A DNA stretch of 64,000 nucleotides from Climacteris rufus (GCA_013398175.1 VZRZ01002002.1:1-64000); one strand, 5' to 3'. Shown: positions 10,969-25,643, counted from the stretch's first letter. Numbers and translations are program-made. The notes: generated by a model from the sequence alone, not told the origin.

Positions 10969-13137
10969 CTGTGACTTTAAAGGGCAGAAGATCCCAGAAA
11001 TGAAAGAAAATGTGGATATTCACATAGCACCACTGCTAGTTTATCTCTTTATGATTCATGAAACATAATTCAGTTGCTAAAGCATTGCTGTATCTTTTAA
11101 AAAGGATTTCTCTGCCACATCTTTTCTGGTTTTGCCTATCATTGTCACTTTATTTCAATTGATGCACTCAAACAGTCCACCCTTGGCAGTGGGGAATCTG
11201 ATCTCCCTTCAGCTTCCCTACAATACATCCCAAAACTCCTCAGTTTAAACTATCTTATATAGTTATATCTTCTTTCTAAACTTGGCAACAGAGAATTAGG
11301 TAGATTTTTTTATTATTATTATTTATTTCAAGATCCTCTATTGATCTGAACTGGGCGAGAAAAATATCATCATTTTCTTTTTTTTGGTTTTAATTCCAAT
11401 TGGTTTGATTTATGTCTTTTCACATGTCAGATTCCTAAACTGACAGGGCACACAGAATTTTCAGAAATAAACATAAAGGAGTGCTTATCAGAGGCCTGCA
11501 GGTTGATCTCTACCCTTTCCCATAGTAACACTTTTTCAGCACAGTAGCAGCCAGCAGAGTAGATAATGGGGCACTTCTGAACCTGAAAATTAGATGCTGT
11601 CTGCCATGACTAAAATAGAAAAATCTCAGAGTGGAAGAATATGGAGAAAGGGGAATGCATTTTTGTTTGTATTTTAAAAAATGGCATAAGGTAAAATAAG
11701 CACTTATAAGAGAGATGTCTGCATGAACTTAGGGAGACCACCAACAGATCTACCTATGCAATTGACTGAAAAGGGTAACACAGACCTTTACACTTGTTTG
11801 ATAGGTAGAAATTTTGTTTGGATTAGATTATTGGAAATTAGTGATTGGCTAAAAGAGACAGTTCTTTTTTTTCCTTTCCATGTAATTCCCTAACCAGGTT
11901 ACCTGAGTAGGTAAGAAATTATTTTGTATATATATTGATGACGGTCTTGCAGCTGGTGTTACTATTTCTTCTTTGCACTAACAACATTTACAAATAACAA
12001 AGTGAACAGAATAGGTGACTTTTTCAAAGCAGATAGCAAAAAAAAAAAAAAAAAAAAAAAGCTTATGGACAATTTTATGATACAAATGAATAAGTTATTT
12101 TATTTTAAAAATGGGGGATTCTATTTATTTTTTTTCATTTCTTAAATTTTCATGTGTATGTATCTATTAATGAATCAACAGATAAAAGAGAAAAAAAAAC
12201 CAAAAAAGATTAAAGCCTGTATTTTTTTATATTAATTCAGGGATGTTTTGTGCCCATAAAGTAAAAAGATGGATGAATTTTCTTGAAAATCTCTGAGTAG
12301 TGATTGCTGATGCTGGGTGACAATAGAAAACCAACCTTTTCTGACTGACAGCTTTTCTGACTGGAGCACTGTAACTCTGTCTCTTATAACACAAACATCA
12401 CACTGAATCTTCCATGAATAGATGTAGTCTCCTTCCCTTTATTAGCTCTCTCATCCCATAAAGTGCAGTCAGTACAGGCATCACTCCTGTCCTTTGGAAA
12501 GCAGTAGATTAGTCCATTTCCTCATGGGGGTTTGCAAAGTCCTTCAATAGACGTGACTGGAAGAGGAAGAGGCTGAAGATGGTGGCCTAAGGGAATAAAC
12601 TGCTGACTTGATAAATCTTTGGGTCTTAAGAGGTCATCTCTTGATGTCTGAAAGAAAGATTGACGTACCAGCAAATATGAGCATCAGTCTTTATGGCTTT
12701 TTGAGTTTTTTGGTTTTTTTTTTTTTAAGTAATATAGAAAACATTTGTATATGAAATACTTATAAATTTTCTACAAGTGCAGAAACAGCATTTTCCTTTC
12801 TCAGGTCTTATTCAATTCTCATAGATTTATTTATTCTTTTTTTATACTGTCTACATGCAGTCCATGAGATGTGCTGAGAATTTTAATGAGTTTTTACACT
12901 AACAAATGCAGTTATAAAACACAACATGAAAAAATATGAAACTCTGTGAACTTTCATTACCTGTGACAACTCAAAGAACCTAAAAAGTTTAAGCATATTG
13001 TTAATAAAAATTCTGATGTTTCATAACCATTGTCCTGAGATGAAGAATAAATTACAGCTAGGAGCAGATTAAATATACTCAATTTTCTTTTTCCAGGAAT
13101 ATTTCCTAACTTGTAAAACATACTTACTCTGTTACAG
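10969..13137. other. Non-coding DNA with poly(A) and T-rich tracts
   Basis: Contains a TTA-repeat patch (about 11310-11330), an A23 run (12038-12060) and T-rich runs near 12700-12726. No LTR, LINE or RNA gene seen. Confidence 0.6.
12038..12060 (+). repeat. Poly(A) run, 23 bases
   Basis: Uninterrupted A23. No processed-gene body or AATAAA signal is visible just upstream, so it is a mononucleotide repeat rather than a proven retrocopy tail. Confidence 0.9.
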
Positions 13138-13278
13138 GAGAACCTACATATTTTTGATACGGTGTTTTTCACAAGTGATGAACACCTACAACTCCTTGAA
13201 ACCAATGGATTTGAAAAACTCAAAGTCAGATCCTTTTATAGTGAAATTGATGGGGTGTATCAGGAATTAAAGGAATAA
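13138..13278 (+). CDS. Candidate terminal coding exon, unrecognised protein
   Basis: After the splice-acceptor-like TACTTACTCTGTTACAG (AG at 13136-13137) there are 46 open codons in phase 0 and a TAA at 13276-13278. The peptide starts ENLHIFDTVFFTSDEHLQLL and ends with SFYSEIDGVYQELKE. A segment of type ...LQLLETNGFEKLKVRSFY resembles the last helix and strand of some Rossmann-fold enzymes such as methyltransferases, but that is only a resemblance. A second acceptor-like site (CTTTTTCCAG) lies about 40 bases upstream. It runs opposite to the minus-strand candidate at 10774-10968; two overlapping tail-to-tail genes are unusual, so one of the two is probably spurious. Confidence 0.3.
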   Translation, partial: ENLHIFDTVFFTSDEHLQLLETNGFEKLKVRSFYSEIDGVYQELKE

Positions 13279-16200
13279 TTTGTACTTGAAACCAATTTAT
13301 TTATTTTTGTCATATTTTTTGTTATTTTACTACACAGTTAGAATCTGCAGATAAAGAAGTGTAATCTGCTCACTTTCAGACTATAATTTAAGAAGGATTC
13401 TTTTCTAAGATAGCCAGACCATCCTGTTGTGAAGGTGAAAAGTGTGGGTTAGAACACTGAATTTTGAAGCAGATGCAACCCAGTGGTTGTGCTGTGCTCG
13501 TTTCTTAGTTGACATTAAATCTGTTGGTAGGTTATGCTTTCTAAATAGCTTTTGTTTCTGCAACCTGCTCTGGGCAAATTTCCTGCTGTTGCTCAGTACC
13601 CAGAGTCCACAAAAAAACCCTGGATACTTTTAGGGGTGCAGAAGGCTGCTGTCTAGATTGTGGGAGGAACTTAAAAGTAACTTGGATACCTGGGGGAAAT
13701 AGCAAAGTGCTGCTCTGTCACAGGACATACTCAAACTCTCATAAACTGAGCAGGGAGTTATAATCCAGTGAAGTTTCCAGGCAATTTTTTGGTCTGATCT
13801 CAATTTCAATTTGAAAAAATAGGAGAGAAACACAAACGTTGCATACGTACACCACAGATTCTTTAAAGTGTGTCAAATCTGTGAGCAGAATCTGTGACCT
13901 ACCTCCATAAAAAGATTTTTCTCAATTCCCTATTGTTGCGGTCTTAGGATGTGAAGTGGATTGGTATTTTCAAATAACAGCTGGCATGACAAGCAGCTGC
14001 ATGCAGTTCTGTTTTGTTTTGTTTTGTTTTGATTTTTTTTTAACAACTCTCTCCTGAGAGCTTTATAATATAAGTCCAGATTGCTGCTGTCCTCCCCCGA
14101 CAGGCTGGCAGGGAAGTATTGATCCATCATGAGAGGATGGGATGAAGTGACAGCAGCAATGACTTTTGTTTGCTCATCTCAGAAAGAAAGTACCAGAAGG
14201 CAGTGCCAGCTAATTTCGCATGCTTAAGTGGGAAGAAGATATTGGGGAAAAAAAAAAAAAGTACTTTATTATTTTTCCATTACAAGTTGGGTAAGGGTGT
14301 GTTGGCATGAAAGTTGCCTTGCTGACAATAAAAATACTCTAAAGTATTACAGCTTTATATGCAACAGGATTGAGGGAAGAATTTGGGGCCTACTCCATAA
14401 TCAAACTCAACAGTAATAGAGATGTTTTGTTCACCTTTCCCACCACCTGACAGAGGCCAATTTTTAGGGATAATGTACACTGTAAAACAAAGAAAAAAAG
14501 TAAACGTAGCTATGAACAATAAGGTGTTCTTTTTGTCATAGGAAAAGGCACGGGTTTAAATAAAAAGGAAGAAAGAGGTGTGTTCAGGGGCATTAGCAGA
14601 AATAGGCATTGAATAAAAATGCTTGTTTCTACAAATCTTCTGGCAAAACACAGATTTGTGCTGGGTTTTTAGAAGAAAAGTAGCAAAATAATTTATAATT
14701 GGAATGTATATAATTCACAAGTGCAATCTGTATTTTTTGCTCAATAGTACATTATATACTGCCAAAGAAATTAACCAAGTATAACATCCCCAAAGACCAA
14801 ACCGTTAAGTTTAGAAGAGCAGAGATACGAGGGGATGAAAAAAATTCTGTTAGTATTCAGCAGGTATAGCTCTAGTCCTTCCATTTGAGTGCCACTGTTT
14901 TGATGCATTGAGACATTGACTTCCACATTTTATTTTACTCTGTGTTATGCCATGTCCTGTTGGGCTCCAGCTCTGCAATGCTCTTCACATGTCTGGATTG
15001 CTGTATTCATACAGACTGCAGTGGAGGCAGCCAGCTCAGAACAAATTGTAAATTTGGGGCAAAAGTGAAGAATATTAAATTGGAGAATACACATGATAGC
15101 ACTTGTATTGTCAAAAGCAAAACCACAAAATGTTGCTGGCTAGGGCAGCACAGGCTGGGATCAGGACATGGAAGTACACTACGGCACAAGAGCACTGCAT
15201 GTACTGCATGGTTTGCTAGATTTTTGTTCTGCTTTCTTTGCGAAAACATTTTCAGCTGTAAAATATATTGCTCTCTCTTTCCTGGGGAGCACTTCTGAAA
15301 GGCAAGGAGAGATACTTACCACAGCTTTATATTGTTTTTTTACACAGAAGTAAAAAATCCATTTTATTAACTATAGACAGCATCTTAACCATCAGTTATT
15401 ACCAAATAACAACACACTATCTGTGATATGCTTAATATCTTGTGAAAATTAAGGAAGTTTTGTGACAGTATTCTGCTTAACCCTAGTTAAGTCCCCAGCT
15501 ATCACTTGTGCTTTATTTGTAGACTGGTTACTGTCTTCATGACTTTAGTATTTAGTTGCTGCACTTTGGTCTTCAGGCTTAGTAGCCTTCTCTGATTTTT
15601 ATGTAAATTGAGCTAAGCTGTTGGTTACATAAGGGCACAGCAAAAAAAAAAAAAGAGGAGAAAGGAAAATAGATCATTATCCAGAAACAGTCTTGACTAC
15701 TCACCTCATCTTTGTACTCTGAAATTTTGTTCTCCATATTTAACATTCCTCAGATGAGTTATAATTTTTTGATAATAGAGTAGCTGTGCCCATAAAATGG
15801 CTCAGCAAAATTGCATTAGGTAGATGCATAAAACAACAGACTAGGAATATTCTCAAACTGAAGAATATAATTTGAAAATTATAGTCTGAATCAAACAAAG
15901 CTTGATTAGTCATTCATTTGCCACCTGACCTCCTAATGACTGTGGTGGTAACTGTCAGTGCAGAGAGTCACTCCCTTCCTTGCAGCCTCAATATTTTCCT
16001 TGTTAGCAGTGTGCATGATTTAATTGATACACACAGGAGGAAAAAGGAGAAAAGGAAAAGCTTCATAAAAATGTGGGAACAATGTAGTAAATATTAGAAT
16101 CTAATAATTCTGGTGTCTAATTTCCTAATCTATATCCAAACTGAAGAGCAAGTAGTAAATTCTAACATCCACCAATGGATTTTAGTTAGTATGGGCTACG

Positions 16201-16710
16201 ACACACTATGAAAAATAAAAATCCTTTAAGAAGTTTGTGGGGGTGCTTTTTCAATTTCTAATATTTCTTAGTTCACTGAATAGCAGGAAAATATGCTCTC
16301 AACTTAGAAAAACCTGCAACAAAAAGTGAGAAAGGATGAAAAGTAATAGTATTATTCAGCATCTTCAATTGTAGAATGGTCTTGTATATCACTAGTTTAC
16401 ATTGTCTGTTTGAAAGGTGATAGAATGTAATTCTGTTCTTCCTGTGGAAAGTGTGTGAAAAATTTATTTTAAGGGAGACCTTTAGGAAGCTCTACCTTAG
16501 TGCTGTTAAAACTTTAACTTTGTGTGAAGCAGCCTGGAATGTTAATCTCAAAATTTGCTCTATAAAAGTATAGCATTTTCTGAGAAAACTGGCTTCAAAG
16601 TAGGAAGAAATTGATTCTGCAATGATTCCGTTTTACTACTACTTTGTTTCTGATATACTAAATGGTTGATGTAATCATTCAATCTGATGTTGTTGCAACA
16701 GAATGAAAAT

Positions 16711-16734
16711 TGATCAATACATCATTATTGATCA
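16711..16734. repeat. Inverted repeat TGATCAATA, 6-base loop
   Basis: TGATCAATA (16711-16719) and TATTGATCA (16726-16734) are perfect reverse complements around CATCAT. The palindrome TGTTGCAACA lies 11 bases upstream at 16691-16700. Confidence 0.8.
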
Positions 16735-18824
16735 GTTTCTATCTGATTGGCTTAGCAAATCTGTGTGTTATTTCTAGTCTCACACAGCCAGTCTAGCCTA
16801 TCCAGAGTTAATCTAAATAAATGTTTGTGTCTACTAACACAAGGTTACAAAACAGGTAGATTATAGAAAAATGAGTTGAACAATAGCATAATTCCATATA
16901 TGCATATATCAAAACATTTAATGTATTCTTAAAATTGGGCATGAAATTAAAATCACACTTAAATCTAGACACGAAATAAGAGTACTTTGCTTAGTCACAG
17001 TCACAGTAGTGCAATAACCTCTCCATTCAGCCCAATTTATGCAAAGCCTTTAAAAATTACAGTTTCTAAGAACCATACTCTATAACCCCGAGTATTTCAG
17101 TACTTTCCAATTGAATTGATGTAGGTGTTTTATTAAGAAAGCTCTCTAAAATAGATTGAAATATTTTACAGCATTATAAAGAGGCATGTTTCAACTGGTG
17201 CATTTAGCACAGTCCAATGGAATTATATTAGATCCATAGTCCAATGCTTTACCCATTTTTTATGTATTCTTTACATACTTTGTGAATCACATTCAGTAAG
17301 TGCTTGTGATTATGTAAGTGCATTCTCAGTTACCTCAGAATCCTTATCTGGTTCTTGCAAATGAAGCAGTCTGTTTTGGGGTTTTTTGAAGGTTTTTTTC
17401 TGGTTTTCTTTTTTCCCCAAGTTTAGTAAAATGGATTTTAATACCCAGTTAACCAAGATACTAACCAGCACACTGTGATAAATTCATCATCTCGGAGTGC
17501 TTTTAACATCCAACTTCAAATCTCTAGTGGATAACATGCTGAAAATCTTTTTATTTTATCAATTGCATGTCTTTCTCAGCCTGGTTTGTGTGGAATGACA
17601 TCTGATTAAGAAGCTGTGTCACAGCACAACTCTGTTTCTCTTTGGTCCTTTTTAACATATATCCAGGGGCACAGAAATGCATGGGAAGAAGTAACATTTG
17701 TGTAGCTCAGCCTGAGAGGTCAGATTATGCCACCACTACTCAGGTATCATGTGTTTGAAGTAATCTAATTACCACATTATCCCATTATGTCAACAAAAAG
17801 AGGTGTCTGAAGCTTATTATATTGCTGCTCCAATGTTACCCTCCTTCATCTTGTTTTCTCTTCCTCAATTAAATGTTTTAAAGAGAAATAAAGAGAAATA
17901 ATTTGATTATCAATTTTTTACTTGCATGTATCTTAGGTTTTAGTCAGTGTAAGCTGATTTTATGCTAGAAATTACTTTGGAATGAGAATGCAGACTTAAA
18001 GACTGTATGCTAAGTACGTAGTACATAAGTACAGAGATCAGGACTGATCTCTGGCTTCAGGCACAGATGAGAATTATTCTGTGCAGAGCAGATTACAGCA
18101 AAACCAGATTCTTCGGGCCAACCCCAAGAAGAAATTCATAACCAGTTTGTGAATGCTTGGTCTTTTGATCACAAACAATCTGCTGAGATTAATCCAATAT
18201 TCTCCTTTAAGAAAGGCCAGTGAAAGACAAGGTGATACTTCAATATATGCACCAGGAACTTCCCAAGCCCTGTTTTCCTCAGATGAATAACTGCTCTTGG
18301 AAACCTGATGGCCTGATTCACACACATTTTTCAAGGAGAGGAGATAAAATATTAGAAGTGATCAGTTTTCAATAGGCAATATTCAATTATACAACACAAG
18401 CAGCACTACAAAGGAATATCTACAGTTTCATCTGGGGATTGATTTCTCTCCTAGATTCTTTGTCTCCAAATCCTTCCAACACTGTTTCACCTCATCTTCC
18501 TGCTGATGAGTGTTATTTCCTTTTGCCTATCCATTGACATATTTTATGGAAAATAAAGTTATTTTCGTTTTTATGGGTGCTTCGCCTTCTGGGTCCAGAT
18601 GTTCTCCCTGGGGTTGGAACCTCACAGCCCTCGTTGGACTGTGAAAAAGTGGCCAGAGGTTACCTGAAGCCAATTCCATCTTTTCAGTATGTGTGTTCAT
18701 GAGATGAGAGAGCTTACCTAATATTACTTCTCGTCCTGCCAGTTCATCTCCATGTGTTCAGTGAGGAGTACAGGATGTTGCACTACCACCTATTTAGGCT
18801 ACAGATTTTCTGGATTCTGTCATA

Positions 18825-18854
18825 ATAAACACTGTCATGATAAACACTGTCATG
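18825..18854. repeat. 15-bp tandem duplication
   Basis: ATAAACACTGTCATG occurs twice head to tail (18825-18839, 18840-18854), a perfect short duplication with a length typical of replication slippage. Confidence 0.85.
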
Positions 18855-21257
18855 ACAAGTTCAGGTGGGTTCATTAAGGTACATCTTCTACAGCCTCTTT
18901 CCTAGAATAGTGGAGGACTAATATTTGAACTCTGAAGAGTTCACCTGGCCAAACTGGTGAGAAAAGAAGACAAATTTTCATAACAGTAAGTGAACACTTT
19001 ACCTCCCTGTTAACATAAATTCTCCCTCCTTTCCTCTATTTCTCTTTTAAATTTAGGGATCCATGTGCCACTTTTAGTGACAAGAATAAAGGTGGATGAA
19101 ACTCACTGTAAATCAGATAGAAAATATCGTAAAATATGGTTAGAGAAAACCTAGCTAAGAGGAAATGGAGGGGCATCTTTTGTGCATATTTAAAAAGTAT
19201 TTCAGCCAGCTGAATGCAGGTAAACCTCAGGAAATTATGAAGAGCCTAGGATATATCTGTGCTTTGTGAACTAACATAAATGACAGTCAGCCTGATTCCA
19301 GCTATTGTCTCCTTAATACTGGGCCTGAAGGTAAAAAGAGGTTGCAACTTTCTGAACTTCTGTTTCCAGTGTCAGGAATCAGGAATTCTGGACTTGAGCA
19401 GTGTAGCCAAGTGGGACTGTCCTGAAAGCTCAAATTATTAAATTTTAAAATAATTATTTAAATTATTAATTAAATTGATTTTGTTGCTCTTTAATTTTCT
19501 TTCTGATTCCTGATCTTCTAAGATGTATCCCACTCATTTTTGTAAGAGGACAAATAGTCAAAATAAAATCCAACACTTTTGCTGATTGAAAACTATGAAA
19601 CTGTGAATTCTCATGGATAGTATGAAAAAATCCCTATGAGATTCACAATAAAAGCAGAGAAGACTCTTCATTATTCTTTATATACAGTTGAGAAGAAGAC
19701 ATGTCAGTCATAATGAAAACAAAAAGATGACCAGGTGAATGTAGAGACAAACAGGATTTTGTCAGCCAGGTAGAAACGAAAATTCCCCAAGGCACCATTG
19801 AGAACACAACTGGCCACCAGCTGCCGTGCACCAGAATCTTAGAGGTCACAACAGTTTCCCATGCAGTATTTTCTTCATTCATGCACAGTATCTGCTGAAA
19901 TCACTAAGAGACTTAAACATAAATTGGGGTATTGATTTAGGTTTTAATTGTCATAAGTGATAAGCTAGTCATGCTTTATGTTGCACCACCTTTAGGAAGA
20001 AATACATTCCTGGACATTTCCAGTTATTCCCTGGGACTTGCTTAATATTATGTTTCTCCTGTCTTACCTCTTCTTCTTCAGCACGGGACTACAGCTGGAG
20101 CCAGATGCTCCCTGTTACTTACTCCCATATACAAGAGATTTTTTGGTGCTGCCCACCTTGAAAAACGACATAACTCTGGGACCTGTTGTTTAAATTGTGA
20201 TTTACAGAAGCCACAACTAATTATAACAAAATAGAAAGGATGGGGGTAAAGGAGGCAGATGGTTGGGTTGGATTTAGACTGAATGATTTTCCTGGCCAGC
20301 AGGCATTAGTAGGTGGGTCTGGTCAACAAGAACAACAACAATAAAACTGACAGATAATGTGGGGTCATCCCTGAGAACAGGGGAGGAACTTTACAGCATC
20401 CATATTTTGTGATAGGAAATACTAGGCACCAGGCTTGACCAGACCTGCTGTATCTTCTTTGTAATTCTCAATTTAATAAAAATCTTTTCTTTAGACAAAA
20501 TAAATAACAGGGCTATTTTAGGGAATACTGAGTAATAAATAACTTTATGTTGAGTTCAAGATCAGTTCTTCTCCAACTTATATTGTTGTAGCAATGTGAA
20601 ATTAGCTTTTTTAAAGTCATGACACTACAGTGAGAGTTATGTGAATAATGGATTTCTAATGTCTGAGGAGCAAAAATTAAAAGAAAAGTAATCTTGAGTT
20701 GAATGAAAAAAAAAAGTCTCTTTTGTTGCTTCCCCTTTTGGTTAAAAAAATCTTCGGATTTCTCAGATTTACGATAAAAAATGTAGCCAAATTTGATTTC
20801 AAAATATGAAATAAACTTCTTTCCTATGTAGCTAAAATATTTTGTTTTCTGCATTAATTTTTTCTTCTTTTTATTTTTGCAAAAACTATTTTCTAGATTG
20901 ACCCTTACTTGTGCTAAATATATTTACTTAAATGTCAAATGACAACTAAAAATCCCCTAAATTTCAGCTGTTAATTTTTAATTTCACAAATTCAAATTAC
21001 TCTTAGTCTGGGTGAAGCTGGGTAGATTGTGGAAGCTTGTCAACCACATCCTAAAAGTATTCTGAGTTTGGAAGTAAGTGGTGAAAAACAGAAGCCCATT
21101 GTACAAAACCACTTAAATGTGTGTGTCTCTATGCATCTCTTTCCCCAAGTGTCCAGATTTAACAGGCTATTATCACTGAAGCAATGCAAATGCAGGAATA
21201 CTCATCCATCACAGCAAACACTACAAATGCCTGCTGAAATCTGTCTCACAACTGGGC

Positions 21258-21290
21258 TTTTTTTTTTTTTTGTTTGTTTGTTTGTTTTGT
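21258..21290 (+). repeat. Poly(T) and (TTTG)n
   Basis: A run of about 14 T followed by TTTG repeats. Simple low-complexity DNA. Confidence 0.85.
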
Positions 21291-24200
21291 TTATTCCCTA
21301 AATGAATTTCTAAATCGAGGCTTAGCTAATAACCCATCATTAAACCTACAAGCTTATCATTTCAGCTTGTGAATGCTGCTTTGTTGTAAATGAGGCTATT
21401 TTTTTCCCAATATTATAACAGTGATCTGTGCAGTATAACAGTAATTTACTCAATAACATTCTGCAGAAATGGAATTCTACACTTTCTGCAGAACATTTTT
21501 AATGCCCGTTTTCCTGAAATCCTTACTCCTGATGGTGAAAGCTGATTTACAGCAAAAACTCACCCTCTTCAGGATTATTGTCAATAAACGTGAAGATGTA
21601 ATTTGAGTGATAATGAAAGAACATTTTATTGAAAACCTCCAGAGAATCTGTTTCACAAGCTATAATTGGAGAGGGGCTTAGAGTCTCCTGCACCAATTTC
21701 CAAATTAAGCGTCTCAGCCATCAAGATGTGTATATTTTAAAACTGTCTAGGGGAAAAAACCCCATAATATAATCAATAACAGTATAAGTTTAGAATACAG
21801 CTCTGCAGAAATGGGGACATGAAGGGGACTGGAGAAAAACTCAAACATTTCTGTGTACAAATTGCATCAATTTTATTTGTCAATGCAGTCTTAACTTTCC
21901 TTTTCATTCATATGTTTGAAACTGCTGGAACAGACCTTCAGATTTAGCAAATTGTGCAGCTCTACTGACTAGCTTGGTTTACAGAGACAGAAGAAGTTGC
22001 AATTTTTTTTTTTTAAATTATTATTTTGGTACAAAAGCTCGAACAGTTTGTTGGTAGACCATGAGTTTTACTTTCTGACACTTTTGTTTCAGGTAATACT
22101 GAGAATACCCCAAATTTCCCTCCCTCTTCTGTGGACGTAAAATCAATCATATCTGGAAATAAAATGTATGTTTTGAGCAACTACTATACCTTGCCAGTGA
22201 ATTTTCAGACTTTATGATGGCAGAGTTGCAAAATTTTCTTTGGTTGTATGTTTGTTTCCTTGTGGCCTTTAATTCTTTAACATTTTGGGCCTAAACGATT
22301 TGAGCCTTACTTGTTTCAGAGATGGCCTCATTTCCTTCTTCATTAGTGCTATGGTCTCAAAAGCTGAAGCTGGACCTCATCATTAAAGAAGACAAAAGAT
22401 TACTGGATTTTCACTGAATGGGAATTTTTTGGATGGGATCTGTTTTTCTCTCTGTTTCCAAAGCAATTCAGATCAATAGACCCTTATTCCCATTTCTTTA
22501 TTTTAATCTAAGCTTTTGTGAAAGAGTAGAAAGGCTGGTATTTGAGAGTAAGGAGTCATTTAAATTCCATTTGTCTGCTGATTTGTCATCTTTTTTCTTG
22601 GTGTTGATGAAATACTCTCAAGTATTTTTCAAAATCATGCTAAAGGTACTGAGATATTTTTTATCCAGTATCTTAATAAAAATTATTTTTTAATGTTTTC
22701 TTATGCTTGATCTTCATTTTACAAAAGCTATGTTCCTCAAAAATCTTCCTCTAAAAGAGATTGAAAAGAAATGAATATTTCTATTACAAGATTAGTGAAA
22801 TTTTTAAACATTCAACAACCAACATTCTAAATGCTGAGAAGAGTGTTGTATTATATGTCTTGGATACAGAAACCAGATTTTTATATAGTTAGGAGTGTAT
22901 TCTTTTAGAACTTCAATTAGCTGTGATTTTCTTTTGAGTCCCTTAGTATCATTAGCAGGGCCACTCTTCCCTGGTTGTAAAAGGATGAAAGAACCAGTGA
23001 GGAACAGATTGCTTATGCACTACAAAAATAAAATTTGTATTCATGCAATTGTATTCTCTTGCTTTTCTGCTCCCTTTATCCTAACATTTTTTTCTTAAAA
23101 AACAAATTAAAATATTTTTTCCTGATTTAAGTTACACTACCTTTGGGCTTCTAGGCTTAAAATAAATATTTGTTTACTTTTAAGTACAAATTTTCTTGCA
23201 AGGTAAAAAAAGAAAATATTCTAAACTACTGTAGTTGCAAACAGGGAAAGTAATTTGGTGTACATTTTTACAAAATAAGCTTGCAACCTCCTTTGATTCA
23301 AAGACTGAAAGCACAGAAAAGTATTTGTTTTAAAGACCTTCAATCAATTTCTTTCCATATGAAACTTGCCTTTCTTTTCTGCACTCCACTTATCTGTGGA
23401 AGGAGGTTAAAACTGGTGTTCCTAACTCATACTAGAACAACCTGAGCACTAAATACAGATGTAATGATGGTGATATCTCTGAAATTGTGTTTAGACATTG
23501 AGAAATAATTCACAGTATAGGTTCTTGACAGTTAACAGCTTGAGAACAGGTCTGCTGCTGAGCAAACCTGCACGAAATACACACAGTTCTGAAAACCTCA
23601 CTTTGTGGTGCCATTTTTACGTGACAGGTAAAGCCATCCTTGTGAATTTCCACAAACAGCTGATTTTCTTAATGGCCTTTTAGCATTACATAGTCCTGGG
23701 TAGTGAAGAGTTATTTTTCTTTCCTTTGAGGGATCCCAGCAATGCCTCATAGCCATGGGTGTGTGTCTGAGCTGTTGGGAGCCCCTACAGTAACCTTTGC
23801 AAGCATCTCATTGGGGCTGTTCATTTTCATCTAGATGGTGTTATGTTAGTCTTGTGATGTCATTCTCTATTGAAAATGTATGCATGGTGTAATATTGTGC
23901 TTTTCATTTAGTGGTGGTGCTGGTAGGGCTGCTGGTGGGCTTCTTTCCACTTCCTTTTTTTTTTTTTTTAAATAAAAACATTTAATGACTGTGGAATACT
24001 AATATTGGCATAAAAATGACCAAAAGCACTTCAACAAATGGGAAGCTGGAAGGACAATTAATGCATGTTGGCTTGATGAAATTGTACAAAGTTGTCTGGA
24101 CAGACTGTCTGAGTTCATGGGTAAGAGATTTTTTCAAAAATATGGATTATAAAGGACTCCACTGCAAGAGGTACAACATTTGCCTCAAGCAGAGCCTGCT

Positions 24201-25640
24201 TAGTTTCAGCAGGACTAGTTTGCTTTACCTGAACCTTGATTTTATTAGAGCTTATCTGGTTTGTGCATGAGCCACAATCCAGACAAATCAACTGCAGATC
24301 ACTTGGCAGTGAGTGTAATTTGATAATCATTGTTTAAATCCTTTCCTTATAAAATGGAAAAACGTAATATTAATGTGAAACGTCAATGACCAAATTTTAG
24401 TATGGGGAGAAATAAATGGAAATTATGTCTTATCATTTCCCTTACATCTGCCATGCTAAAGAGTATCAGGAAATACCTGAACATCCTTTCCATTTTGTTG
24501 AGATGGACATGCTAAAAGTCAAAAATGTATGAGCAATTGTGATGGTTTACAAAGAGCTTTCTTTTTAAGTGGGTAAAGCTTTTGCAAAACACCAGGTAAC
24601 ATGAAAGAGCTTTTGTCTTTCTTTTGGTTCAAAATGTTAAGTTTATATGGAGCAAAATGAGAAAGCAGGCCAATGCTCACCTACCTGAGCTGCTAAATGG
24701 AGAATTAACATGCATGACCCTGGCAAAGCCTCATACACAGGAAAATTCTGGAATAATAATGTGCTCCTTGAAGGGGTAACATCCTCCATTACTCAGCCAT
24801 CCTACATTATACACAAATGATCTATGCACCCTTTGGGTGATGTTTATGTCTAAGAGCTGCTCAGAGCATTCCTCTCCTGCTATGTTGAAAAGAATGTCTG
24901 AGGGCATCCTGGACCTCCACAGCCCATTTTTATAAGTTATATATCACAGGACATATGAATTTTACACCAGAAATTGTGTGACAGGATTATGAAAGCTCAA
25001 CACCCGGAACACCTGAAGGAAGTTACAATATTGTTTTCCAGTTATATCAAATCATTCTGCCTCAACATAATCACTTACATAGTTATACACACACAAGCAC
25101 ACATATATTTATATGGTTTAGGCATGCAGGTGTGTGCCAAGTTACTGCTGGAGAAAGATGCATTATGATCTAAATCTACTCTGCTTTTTGACAATTGATT
25201 TTTTTTCAGATAATACTTTACTGTTTGCTTCTATATTATGCACATCACCATAGCATATGAGCAATTGCTGAAATGGGTGGACGAACCTATTTTAAATTTT
25301 TGTTATTTCAGAGGGAATGCTTAAGTGGTGTCACCAGGTGAGTGAACTAGCTGTACAGTTTTCTTCAGGCTTTCTGTACTCAGTAATGAGAGTATGGAAA
25401 AAATCAAGTCAAAACCTTCTCTGAATTGTCCTGCAGAAGATTCTGTGATGGTTTGTTGGTTTTCTGTTTTCCCTCTCTTGATCAGGAATTTATGGGGACT
25501 AAATAATTAATGCAGTAAGCTTAAAAGGTAACTAGTAGTGGTGGGAATATTATCCCCTCATTTTGCATCCCTTCCACTGTAGAATTCCTCTAAAAGGTCA
25601 AATAACCTTCTAAACATTTAGATTATTTTCATATTGTATG
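21291..25640. other. Unique non-coding A+T-rich DNA
   Basis: No gene, LTR or LINE seen. The region around 23700-23960 is somewhat more complex and less A/T-biased, but I see no reading frame or repeat family in it. Confidence 0.55.
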
Positions 25641-25643
25641 CAT

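Larger units (their letters stand above)
13279..21250. other. Unique non-coding A+T-rich DNA
   Basis: No gene or recognisable transposon. Small items: (GTTTT)4 near 14011-14031, an A13-type run near 15642, an inverted repeat at 16711-16734, and a 15-bp tandem duplication at 18825-18854. Frames at 14942-15298, 18074-18334 and 20513-20854 have no coding support. Confidence 0.55.

Noticed and set aside
12038..12060. Poly(A) as the tail of a processed pseudogene
   Set aside because: No gene-like body, AATAAA signal or target duplication seen upstream.
18540..18660. Possible further LTR (AATAAAG followed by a CpG-bearing stretch)
   Set aside because: No matching TG/CA ends, target duplication or similarity to the other LTRs could be found.
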